Part shown: positions 1-7,215 of the stretch, one piece after another | How positions within the stretch are numbered: the first letter of the stretch is position 1 | Layout: the number at the start of each line of letters is the position of its first letter | NCBI GenBank assembly: GCA_013042025.1 | Contig: JABDQY010000271.1 | Span: 1-9,984 of the forward strand | DNA from: Bacteroidia bacterium | GTDB lineage: Bacteria > Bacteroidota > Bacteroidia > NS11-12g > UBA9320 | Reading direction: 5' to 3' | DNA: 9,984 nucleotides | The notes under the pieces: model-generated | What the model was told of the DNA's origin: nothing | The model's database searches: none | The model's input: the letters and a program-made list of their open reading frames with translations, nothing else | Translations under genes and position numbers: made by a program

Positions 1-441
1 GGTATGCCCTCCTGAAACAAGCAAACATAGAAAGGGCAACGAAGGTGGCTCATCTCCAATGAAATGAGATAAAATATGAGCTTCAATATGATTAACATTA
101 ACATATGGAATCTTTGAAGCCATAGAAAGTCCTTTAACGAATGAATGACCTACCAGTAATGAACCCATTAAACCGGGCCCTTGAGTGCATGCAATTACGT
201 CCACATCTTCCATCTTAATGTTTGCTTTTTCCAATGCAGATTTGACAGTTGGAACAATATTGAGTTGATGTTTTCTACTTGCCCACTCTGGTACAACTCC
301 CCCAAATTCTTCATGAATTTTTTGAGAAGCCACCACATTGGAACATATTTTGTCGTTTATTAATATAGAGGCCGCTGTATCGTCACAGGACGATTCTATT
401 CCAAGGATGACAGGATGTGAATTGTTCTTTGGTTGTTCCAA
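1..441 (-). CDS. tsaD: tRNA N6-adenosine threonylcarbamoyltransferase TsaD (N-terminal part, cut by window edge)
   Basis: TsaD transfers the threonylcarbamoyl group from TC-AMP to A37 of ANN-decoding tRNAs (t6A modification), in the cytoplasm with TsaB and TsaE. The 147 visible codons read through without a stop to the left edge; a full protein is about 335-345 residues, so roughly the C-terminal 60% is missing. The ASKHA-fold start is clear: LGIESSCDDTAAS near residues 13-25, a GPGLMGSL-type loop near 97-104, the metal-ligand motif HIEAH with H118 and H122 (E. coli H111/H115), and LLVSGGHT at the edge. There is no ATG before the conserved region; the first in-frame stop upstream leaves TTG at 441 as the best start, giving a short MEQPKNNSH leader. 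It is divergent from the TamB-like gene, with 32 bases between start codons. Family assignment is certain; the exact start is inferred. Confidence 0.96.
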   Translation of the reverse strand, partial: MEQPKNNSHPVILGIESSCDDTAASILINDKICSNVVASQKIHEEFGGVVPEWASRKHQLNIVPTVKSALEKANIKMEDVDVIACTQGPGLMGSLLVGHSFVKGLSMASKIPYVNVNHIEAHILSHFIGDEPPSLPFLCLLVSGGHT

Positions 442-451
442 TTTATGTTTG
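422..451 (+). promoter_or_regulatory. Probable promoter of the TamB-like gene
   Basis: TTG at 422-424, a 19-base spacer and TATGTTTG at 444-451 fit the Bacteroidota promoter pattern (TTTG/TTG, 19-21 bases, TAnnTTTG). Transcription would begin near 457, about 17 nt before the TTG start at 474. The -33 part sits within the first codons of tsaD on the other strand. Prediction from motif and spacing only. Confidence 0.45.
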
Positions 452-473
452 TAGTCTTTATTAAGAATTTACG

Positions 474-3400
474 TTGTCAAAAATAGTTAAAATACCACTT
501 ATAGTATTGGCAATCCTTCTAGGATTGAGTCTGCTTACATTAGTGGTAATTCAAACTTCGTGGTTTAAAAACTACATAACTAAAAAGACAACGAGCTACT
601 TGACTGAAGAACTTGGAACTACTGTTTCAATTGCTCATATCGACATTGATTATTTTGATAGACTTGAAGCACAAGATGTTTTAATTATGGATAAACAAGG
701 TGACTCCATGATTTATCTAAGAACGCTTAAAGCGAACTATGATCTATTTTCATTTAATAGTGATCTCATTTCTTTTGACCACGTGGTGCTAGATCATGCA
801 GATGTTAGCTTAGGAATAAATCAGAATCAGAATGCCATAAATATTCAATTTCTTATAGATTACTTCACTCCTTCCAAAGACCAACGGAAAGATGCTACCC
901 AAATCATAGAATTTAAAGAAGTAGAATTGATAAATTCTCGTTTTCATTATTTCAATCGAAATTTCAATCCACCACAAGCAAGAAGTTTCGATGAAAACAA
1001 TATGGTATTTAATAATTTAAACGGAAGTTTACACAATTTTACAATTATTAATGATTCACTAAATTTTGAAATAGATGCCCTTTCAGGACAAGAGAAATGT
1101 GGTTTAAATATTGAAAACATTACTGCACAGTCCATTATCAGTTCATCTACGATGCAGTTCAAGAACCTTGTACTCGAAACAGATAAAAGCTATATATCAA
1201 ACTCTCTCACTTTTATATATTCAAGCTACAAAGATTTTTCAAATTTTATTGATGTTGTAGAGCTAAAAGGTAATTTGGTGGATTCAAAAATTCATACAGA
1301 TGATTTAGCTTTTTTTAGCAACAATCTTAGCTCATACAACGAACTTATTTCAGTTAATGGAGCAGTTACTGGGACAATAGATAATATTAGGTCTAAAAAG
1401 CTAAATCTTGAAATTGGAACACATACCAGGTTTAGTGGTTCCGCGAAATTGGTTGGCTTACCAGATATTGATAAAACGCACTGGGATATCAATTCCTCTC
1501 AATTAAAAACAAATGCCACAGATTTAGCTCGATTAATTGAATTAGAACCTGTTCCTAAGGAATTTATTAACCTAGGCAACTTAGAATATATTGGAGTTTT
1601 TAAAGGGTATATTTCAGACTTTACTGCTATTGGCGATATCAAGAGTGATGTTGGAGATGTAAACACAAACCTTCACTATCAGCACCAAACTAACCCAGTA
1701 TACAAAGGCAATATTTCGAGCCAAAACCTGCAACTGAACGACTTGATTGGTTCAGAAAAACTGGGAATAGCAAACTTTGATTTAGATGTTGATGGAAGCG
1801 GAATTACATTAGAAGATTTAAAATCAAATGTTTCGGGAACCATCAGTAAATTTGAATTTGAAAATTATACCTATCAAAATATTAACGTTAATGGGAATGT
1901 TGCAAACAATATTTATTCTGGAATCTTCGCTATAGCCGATCCGAATTTAAATCTAAACTTTAATGGGAAACTAGATGCAACCAACGATGTGCCTCAAATT
2001 AATGTTACGACCAATGTTGCGGCAATTAATCTAAAAAACATTGGCCTTGACAGTGTAGACAACATTCTAAAATTCAATGGTACAATTAATCTTGAAGGGT
2101 CATCTATAGACAATCTGGTTGGCGATGCCGAACTTGACAATTTCGAGTATAAGACAGAAACCAAAACGTATTCGCTTCGTCAAGTAACTCTTAAGTCTGA
2201 ATTAGAAAGAGGTTCAAGGGAATACACTCTTAAATCCAATCTTGGAAACGCAACAATTACAGGAGACTTTATTCCATCTGAGTTTGGAATACTAATCAAT
2301 CATATTGAACACATTGTAAATCCACTTCAATTTGAACTGCCAACGGAAGAAATTCAATCTAAAAATTTTGTATTGGATGTAACGATTGACAAGTACAATT
2401 CGCTATTTAATGAATTTTTACCCGGATTTATATTCGATAGTGCCCAACTATATGTGAAGTACGACTATGAATCACAAAAACTGGTTTCAAACAACCAAAT
2501 ATTTAAACCAGATTACGATGAAGTGAATTCTGATTGGGTGGAAATAAATTTAAAGAATTCAGGAGACTCTACTCCTATCAATTATGCTATTAATTCGGAC
2601 GGTTTAATGCAGAAGGATAGCATCTTATTCGACGTTTTAAATGCCCATGGTTTTATAAAAAATGGTGTTGTAAACTTCGAAACCACCACTTCAAAGGATA
2701 GTTTACTTGAAATAATATTAACCGGCAGATACATATATGTAAATGACAGCTCTAGAATCTATATAGACGATTCTCAAGTTGACATCTATGACAAATCTTG
2801 GACGTTACGACCAACTAAAAATCCAAATATTATCAGTACAAATGGAATAACAGAATTTAGGCATTTCGATTTCAGAAATGCAAATGAAATACTATTCTTT
2901 GATGCCTCATTAGGTAATAATTCAGATAAACTAAACCTATTTTTAACAGATTTCAAGATAGAGAACCTTACACCTTTTGTAGCAGGTTACGATATCGACT
3001 TATCAGGATCTGCTAATGGTTATGTTGATGTTTCCAATAGAGATGGGTATCCATTTATTGAATCTGATTTGGAAGTTAAAAATCTACAGTTGAATAACGA
3101 CACTCTGGGAGATTTAACATTTTCTAGTAGTGCTACTGAAGATCTTCTTACGGTGAATATTATTGGACAAGTTACCAATGGTTTACTAAACGATTTAAGT
3201 ATTTCTGGGAAAATTGATTTTAACAACGTCAATTCTCCACTTGACCTAACGTTGGAAACAAATAAAAGTAGCATTAAACCTTTTGAAAAATATCTGACTG
3301 GATTGGCATCAGATATTAATGGGTACTCTACAACTAACGTTCACATTGTAGGACCAATATCAAATCCGAAATTAACTGGGGAAATGGTGTTAGAAGATTT

Positions 3401-4859
3401 AGATTTTAAAGTTGATTACCTTCAAACTCGATACACAGCAGCTGCCATTGTGGATGTAACTTATAATGCATTTACAATAAGAGAATCGATTGTAAAAGAT
3501 CGTTTTAAGAAAGAGGGGAAGATAACTGGGAAGGTCACTCATAATAACTACAACAAATTCAATTTCGACATTAACATTGAAAATCTTGAGAATTTTGAAA
3601 TAATGAATACAAAAAGAGTTGACAATGATGTTTTCTATGGAACTGCATTTGTTGATGGAAAAATGCAAGTAAAGGGACCACTTGATGATATTCTGCTAAT
3701 TATTAACGCTAAAAGTAGAAAAGGTACGGTTGTGGAAATTCCACTCGATAATTTTGAAACCAGTGGGAAGTTAAGTTATGTTGAATTTGTAGACATCACT
3801 AAAGACAATAATAGCTTTACTGAAATGGTAAACAGTACGGCTGGTGTAAGAATGGACTTTAATTTTGAGGTAACCAATGATGCCAGTGTTACGCTAGTTT
3901 TTGACGAATTATTAGGTGACAAAATAAACGCCACAGCACATGGTAATCTGAGAATGGAAATAAACACGTTTGGTGATTTCAACATGTATGGAGGATTGAC
4001 AATTGATGATGGGAACTATCTATTTACTGCATTTGATTTAATAAATAAATACTTTACGGTAACTCCTGGAGGAACTCTATTTTGGGATGGCAACCCCTAT
4101 AATGCTACAATAGACTTAGAAGCAATTAAGAGGGAATATCCGGTACCAAGCACCTTATTAGATGGAATAATACCAAGTGAAGAGTTGGCGAATTATGGAG
4201 ATGCAATACCTGCGGATTGCATATTGCAGCTTAAAGGTTTACTCTTTAACCCAAGTGTTTCATTTGACTTAGCATTCCCTTCTCAATCTGGTTTAGGATC
4301 AAATAACAATACTGAACTTACAACAGTAATTGAGCGAATCAAATTAGATCAGGAAGAGTTGAACCGACAAGTTTTTGCTTTGCTCGTTTTAGGAACATTC
4401 ATTCCTCCAAGTTTTGCTACAAGCAGTGTATATAATGCACAAACAGGGGCATTAAATTCAGGAATAAATAGTTTGAGTGATTTTGCATCTAGCCAACTAA
4501 ACAATTGGCTATCGCAGCTCGACTCAAAACTAAAAGTAGGTTTTGATTTTCAGAATTCAACTGAAAGTCAACGTTCTGAACTTATTATTTCCCTCAAACG
4601 AAAATTCTTGAACGACCGATTAGAACTTGCTTACTCAGTTGATGCGGCAGCAGAAGCCGGCTCCATGCCTTATGATTTTAATGTTCAATACAGTATAAGC
4701 CAGGATGGTTCTTTCAAGGCAAAGGGTTTTCAGAAAAATGCAAATGATCCAACTTTAGGAAATTTAAATAACATCACTACAACTGGAGTTGGTTTATACT
4801 ATCGTTATCAATTTGATAGATTCAGATTTAGAAAAAAAGAAGATCAGGTTAAAGATTGA
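474..4859 (+). CDS. tamB: TamB-domain translocation/assembly module protein (AsmA-like, large)
   Basis: This is a 1461-residue envelope protein of the TamB/AsmA-like superfamily, whose members form long hydrophobic-groove beta structures bridging inner and outer membranes and aid outer-membrane protein assembly or lipid movement. One N-terminal transmembrane anchor (about residues 7-28, after MSKIVK) is followed by a long periplasmic region of alternating short beta-strand segments rich in Asn, Asp, Ser and hydrophobics. The C-terminal TamB (DUF490) domain starts around residue 1090: GNYLFT near 1180, a FNPSVSFDL segment near 1258, and NRQVFALLVLG from about 1297. The end is strand-rich and finishes in FRFRKKEDQVKD. 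TTG at 474 is the only reasonable start: a stop lies at 462-464 and no ATG occurs before the anchor. No BamA-like partner (TamA/TamL) is in the window. The family is well supported; the exact cargo is unknown. Confidence 0.9.
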   Translation: MSKIVKIPLIVLAILLGLSLLTLVVIQTSWFKNYITKKTTSYLTEELGTTVSIAHIDIDYFDRLEAQDVLIMDKQGDSMIYLRTLKANYDLFSFNSDLISFDHVVLDHADVSLGINQNQNAINIQFLIDYFTPSKDQRKDATQIIEFKEVELINSRFHYFNRNFNPPQARSFDENNMVFNNLNGSLHNFTIINDSLNFEIDALSGQEKCGLNIENITAQSIISSSTMQFKNLVLETDKSYISNSLTFIYSSYKDFSNFIDVVELKGNLVDSKIHTDDLAFFSNNLSSYNELISVNGAVTGTIDNIRSKKLNLEIGTHTRFSGSAKLVGLPDIDKTHWDINSSQLKTNATDLARLIELEPVPKEFINLGNLEYIGVFKGYISDFTAIGDIKSDVGDVNTNLHYQHQTNPVYKGNISSQNLQLNDLIGSEKLGIANFDLDVDGSGITLEDLKSNVSGTISKFEFENYTYQNINVNGNVANNIYSGIFAIADPNLNLNFNGKLDATNDVPQINVTTNVAAINLKNIGLDSVDNILKFNGTINLEGSSIDNLVGDAELDNFEYKTETKTYSLRQVTLKSELERGSREYTLKSNLGNATITGDFIPSEFGILINHIEHIVNPLQFELPTEEIQSKNFVLDVTIDKYNSLFNEFLPGFIFDSAQLYVKYDYESQKLVSNNQIFKPDYDEVNSDWVEINLKNSGDSTPINYAINSDGLMQKDSILFDVLNAHGFIKNGVVNFETTTSKDSLLEIILTGRYIYVNDSSRIYIDDSQVDIYDKSWTLRPTKNPNIISTNGITEFRHFDFRNANEILFFDASLGNNSDKLNLFLTDFKIENLTPFVAGYDIDLSGSANGYVDVSNRDGYPFIESDLEVKNLQLNNDTLGDLTFSSSATEDLLTVNIIGQVTNGLLNDLSISGKIDFNNVNSPLDLTLETNKSSIKPFEKYLTGLASDINGYSTTNVHIVGPISNPKLTGEMVLEDLDFKVDYLQTRYTAAAIVDVTYNAFTIRESIVKDRFKKEGKITGKVTHNNYNKFNFDINIENLENFEIMNTKRVDNDVFYGTAFVDGKMQVKGPLDDILLIINAKSRKGTVVEIPLDNFETSGKLSYVEFVDITKDNNSFTEMVNSTAGVRMDFNFEVTNDASVTLVFDELLGDKINATAHGNLRMEINTFGDFNMYGGLTIDDGNYLFTAFDLINKYFTVTPGGTLFWDGNPYNATIDLEAIKREYPVPSTLLDGIIPSEELANYGDAIPADCILQLKGLLFNPSVSFDLAFPSQSGLGSNNNTELTTVIERIKLDQEELNRQVFALLVLGTFIPPSFATSSVYNAQTGALNSGINSLSDFASSQLNNWLSQLDSKLKVGFDFQNSTESQRSELIISLKRKFLNDRLELAYSVDAAAEAGSMPYDFNVQYSISQDGSFKAKGFQKNANDPTLGNLNNITTTGVGLYYRYQFDRFRFRKKEDQVKD
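478..485 (-). promoter_or_regulatory. Probable -7 promoter element of tsaD
   Basis: On the minus strand this reads TATTTTTG, an exact match to the Bacteroidota sigma-A -7 consensus TAnnTTTG. It would start transcription near 470, leaving a leader of about 30 nt before the TTG start at 441. The element lies inside codons 2-4 of the divergent TamB-like gene. I see no TTG/TTTG -33 box at the expected 19-21 base spacing (the nearest TTG is 25 bases away), so support rests on the -7 match and position only. Confidence 0.4.
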
Positions 4860-4874
4860 TTATTGAAAATCAAT
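4855..4874. terminator. Possible weak bidirectional terminator hairpin over the two stop codons
   Basis: ATTGATT (4855-4861) and AATCAAT (4868-4874) form a perfect 7-bp inverted repeat with a 6-base loop, spanning the TGA of the TamB-like gene and the TAA of the convergent lipoprotein gene. The two genes have no bases between them, so any termination signal must lie in coding sequence. The stem has only one G-C pair and no long T run follows, so it is a weak candidate and may be chance. Confidence 0.2.
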
Positions 4875-6056
4875 GGTGAGTTTAAATCTCAGGATTCTTT
4901 TATTCCCAGCATCACAAACCCAAACAATTCTATTTTTATAGGCAATCGCAGTAGGATTATTAAACTGAGTTAACCCTTCTCCAGTGCCACCAAAACTTGC
5001 AATTTGATATTTGCTGCTTGCAGCACCAGCAGGAGGTTTTACCCCTTCCAAACCGGTAACTGTAAATTGATAAAGAGAATCCTTTTCTTGATCTATAACG
5101 AATATAAAATTTGTTCCGTCACCTGTAAGTAATGTAGCAACCGGTTTTTCAAACTTATCTGGAGTCGCTAAATTTCCATCTGCCAACGTATTATCACTTT
5201 CAAGCAAAATACGAGGCTCAAAACTCGAACCAAAATCAGTTTCTATAAAGTCAATAACTTGAACTTTAATTGAAGTATTTTGATCTATTGAAGTATATAC
5301 AAAATGATCGGGTCCTCCTGCAGAAACTTGAGGAGGTTGCACAAAACTAGAAATACCTATAGGTTTCTTGAAGAAATCTCTAAACAATCCATTTGGTGTA
5401 CTAACACTTACCGGAGTTATATAGTCACCATCTGCACTAAATAACAACACCGCATCGTCAGGACCACCAAATTTTTGTGCATTGTTGTCAACTCCTGTTC
5501 TTGTTACATAGAATCGATTGTCCTCTAAAACTGCAATTTTATTGAACTCAACTTGTGCGTCACTACTTGAAAACGTAGACTTAAAATAAAAAGGATGGAT
5601 AATGGTGTCTGTAATCCGGGCGTATTGTAATCCAAATGTATTTCCAGCTCCATGTAAATCAATTTTATAGATGCATGTTAACTCAAAATCTTGCCCTGCA
5701 ACAGTTTGATCTATCTTTCCGATTGCGAGTAAATCAAGTTTCCTATTCTGAGCAATAGATTTAACACCTTTAACATTAAGTCGGGATAATTCGCGTCCAC
5801 TTTCATCTAACGACACTATTTCTTCAGTTGCATCATCAACAACATAAATTAGTTCATCAAATCCTGCAATAATGTCTACTGGATTCACAAATTGATTTAG
5901 AGCTGGTTGAACGGGAACGTAAGCAACTTCTCTTGGCAGATATTCAGGAGCTTCTATAAAATCAGTATTAGTCTTTTTGCCTAAAAAACCTTCACAAGAA
6001 ACCAATAAAAAAAGCAGAGCTAGGAAAGAAAATGTGGTTGTAGTATTTCTTATCAT
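4860..6056 (-). CDS. Beta-propeller (NHL-like) lipoprotein, partner of PorV/PorQ-family gene
   Basis: This is a 398-residue predicted lipoprotein of unknown specific function. A basic N-terminus (MIRN), a hydrophobic stretch and the lipobox LLVSC give cleavage before C21 by signal peptidase II, so it is anchored in the outer membrane, facing either periplasm or surface. The mature part looks like a six-bladed beta-propeller. NHL-type blades are recognisable at both ends: QFVNPVDIIAG...LIYVVDD at about 55-75, and FNNPTAIAYKNRIVWVCD at 365-382 followed by AGNKRILRF, with GGPDD...LLFSADGDYI in between. The end ...RFKLTIDFQ suggests the last strand closes the ring. Its ATG overlaps the stop of the upstream barrel gene by ATGA (6053-6056), which implies co-transcription and probably translational coupling. 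The propeller fold is inferred from repeat motifs; no enzymatic residues are recognised. Confidence 0.78.
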   Translation of the reverse strand: MIRNTTTTFSFLALLFLLVSCEGFLGKKTNTDFIEAPEYLPREVAYVPVQPALNQFVNPVDIIAGFDELIYVVDDATEEIVSLDESGRELSRLNVKGVKSIAQNRKLDLLAIGKIDQTVAGQDFELTCIYKIDLHGAGNTFGLQYARITDTIIHPFYFKSTFSSSDAQVEFNKIAVLEDNRFYVTRTGVDNNAQKFGGPDDAVLLFSADGDYITPVSVSTPNGLFRDFFKKPIGISSFVQPPQVSAGGPDHFVYTSIDQNTSIKVQVIDFIETDFGSSFEPRILLESDNTLADGNLATPDKFEKPVATLLTGDGTNFIFVIDQEKDSLYQFTVTGLEGVKPPAGAASSKYQIASFGGTGEGLTQFNNPTAIAYKNRIVWVCDAGNKRILRFKLTIDFQ

Positions 6057-7048
6057 CGCTTATCCAAATTAAAAGGCATTTGTAAACCAAAAATATGCTG
6101 CACACCCATACTATTTGTAGGGTTCATTCCATAATCTACATAAAGGGCGTTTTTCCCTATCCGAGTTTTGAATCCTAAACCAAAAGTCGGATAATTCTGT
6201 CCCTTAACACTTAGTTTATAACCCATCCGAACGAAGAGTAACTCTCGCATGTCAAATTCTCCTCCTAATCTAATATTTTCAGCATTGTCATTTGGATGGT
6301 TTAATTCTGCTGCCACCCTAATTTTATTATTGTTCTTATCATAAGGAACAAATGAAAAACCCATTTTGAAAATACTAGGAGTAGTGTATTTGCTTAGACT
6401 AATATCAGTTCTATTGTAATCTGATTCGATATTCGACCCTCTCATCTGAGAGTTACCTCCAAAATTCTTAACAACAACAGCAAACGTCAAATTCTTGAAA
6501 TCTGTTGTATATAAAAAACCTATATCTCCTGTTACTGTGTGATTATTATACTCAGCAATTCCTTCATATACATATTTCAACCCAATTCCTAAGCTAAAAC
6601 GTTCACTCAATTTTTGACCGTAATTTATACCTACGGCTGTATTGTTCATATAAAACAACTGGCCGGTTCCATTCGGTTCAAATTCGGTTCTCACTTCCAT
6701 TTCTCCGCTATTTAAACTATTGATGTTAAACCCTAAAGTACCTGAGCCTTTTAGTTTAATTACAGAGCCAATATAGCTTTGATTAACACCTGCACCTAGC
6801 GTCATGTTGCTTAGAGCAATTCCACTATTCTCAAGTTGAACCAAAGCAGCTGGATTATTTTCCGCACTAAAATAGGTAGGTTTATTGGCAATACTTGCAC
6901 TTGCCATTGCAAAAGAAGATGGACTTAAGTCATTTTTCAAAAAGCTTAAAGCAGAAAGACCTGCACGTTGACCACCGAAGTTTGTAAGCAATTGTGCTTG
7001 AGCAATCCCAGCAATAAGTAAGCTGATGTAAAGGCCTAGTTTTCTCAA
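6053..7048 (-). CDS. PorV/PorQ-family outer-membrane beta-barrel protein
   Basis: This is a 331-residue outer-membrane barrel of the PorV/PorQ family, FadL-like proteins some of which serve type IX secretion as shuttle or attachment-complex subunits. A Sec signal peptide (MRKLGLYISLLIAGIAQA, cleaved before Q19) is followed by the family's N-terminal signature: AGLSALSFLKND (29-40), then a Ser/Ala-rich stretch and ENNPAAL (63-69), matching the usual AG...FL...A...NPAAL pattern. The rest alternates amphipathic strands, with typical blocks such as FSLGIGLKYVYEG, NIRLGGEFDMRELLFVRMGY and a final HIFGLQMPFNL. TTG at 7048 is the start; the frame is open upstream to a stop near 7100 but has no ATG or GTG that fits a signal peptide. 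It is first in a two-gene operon with the propeller lipoprotein. It may be PorQ itself or a paralogue; no other secretion genes are visible to decide. Confidence 0.8.
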   Translation of the reverse strand: MRKLGLYISLLIAGIAQAQLLTNFGGQRAGLSALSFLKNDLSPSSFAMASASIANKPTYFSAENNPAALVQLENSGIALSNMTLGAGVNQSYIGSVIKLKGSGTLGFNINSLNSGEMEVRTEFEPNGTGQLFYMNNTAVGINYGQKLSERFSLGIGLKYVYEGIAEYNNHTVTGDIGFLYTTDFKNLTFAVVVKNFGGNSQMRGSNIESDYNRTDISLSKYTTPSIFKMGFSFVPYDKNNNKIRVAAELNHPNDNAENIRLGGEFDMRELLFVRMGYKLSVKGQNYPTFGLGFKTRIGKNALYVDYGMNPTNSMGVQHIFGLQMPFNLDKR

Positions 7049-7075
7049 AATAACGTTGCGAAAATAGCAGTCTCT

Positions 7076-7108
7076 TTTGAAACAATTCTTATATCTAGAT
7101 TAAATTTA
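7076..7108 (+). promoter_or_regulatory. Candidate upstream promoter of the moeA operon
   Basis: TTTG at 7076-7079, a 21-base spacer and TAAATTTA at 7101-7108 (one mismatch to TAnnTTTG) sit in the 122-base divergent intergenic region between the barrel gene and moeA. AGATTAA occurs twice nearby (7097-7103 and 7111-7117, 14 bases apart), overlapping and just downstream of the -7 box, which could be an operator half-site pair or chance in AT-rich DNA. Transcription from here would leave a leader of about 55 nt to ATG 7171. Confidence 0.3.
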
Positions 7109-7197
7109 TGAGATTAATGAGCAATCTAAAAATATTGATGGACTTTTATCTCATTTTCACCTAGTTACAAATGAATAAATACATTAAGATTATAAAT

Positions 7198-7205
7198 TAT
7201 ATTTG
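7198..7205 (+). promoter_or_regulatory. Exact -7-like element just before the preferred moeA start
   Basis: TATATTTG matches TAnnTTTG exactly and ends 10 bases before ATG 7216. If used, it would start transcription around 7209-7212 with almost no leader, and would rule out ATG 7171 for that transcript. No TTG is found at the usual -33 spacing, so it may be coincidence in AT-rich sequence. Confidence 0.3.
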
Positions 7206-7215
7206 CTCTGAAGAG

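Noticed and set aside
181..363. Short plus-strand open frame of 60 codons
   Set aside because: It lies entirely opposite tsaD, whose conserved motifs are in the minus frame, and the translation has no recognisable domain.
3399..3668. Minus-strand open frame of 89 codons, and other antisense frames inside the TamB-like gene
   Set aside because: They are antisense shadows within a long, convincing coding frame, with low-complexity hydrophobic translations and no family resemblance.
7093..7100. ATCTAGAT palindrome as a regulator-binding site
   Set aside because: Eight bases in very AT-rich DNA is expected by chance, and no regulator gene is adjacent.
7049..7170. Molybdenum-cofactor riboswitch upstream of moeA
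   Set aside because: The 122-base region is AT-rich with no extended paired stems or G/C-rich conserved core that I can draw; only promoter-like motifs and short repeats are visible.
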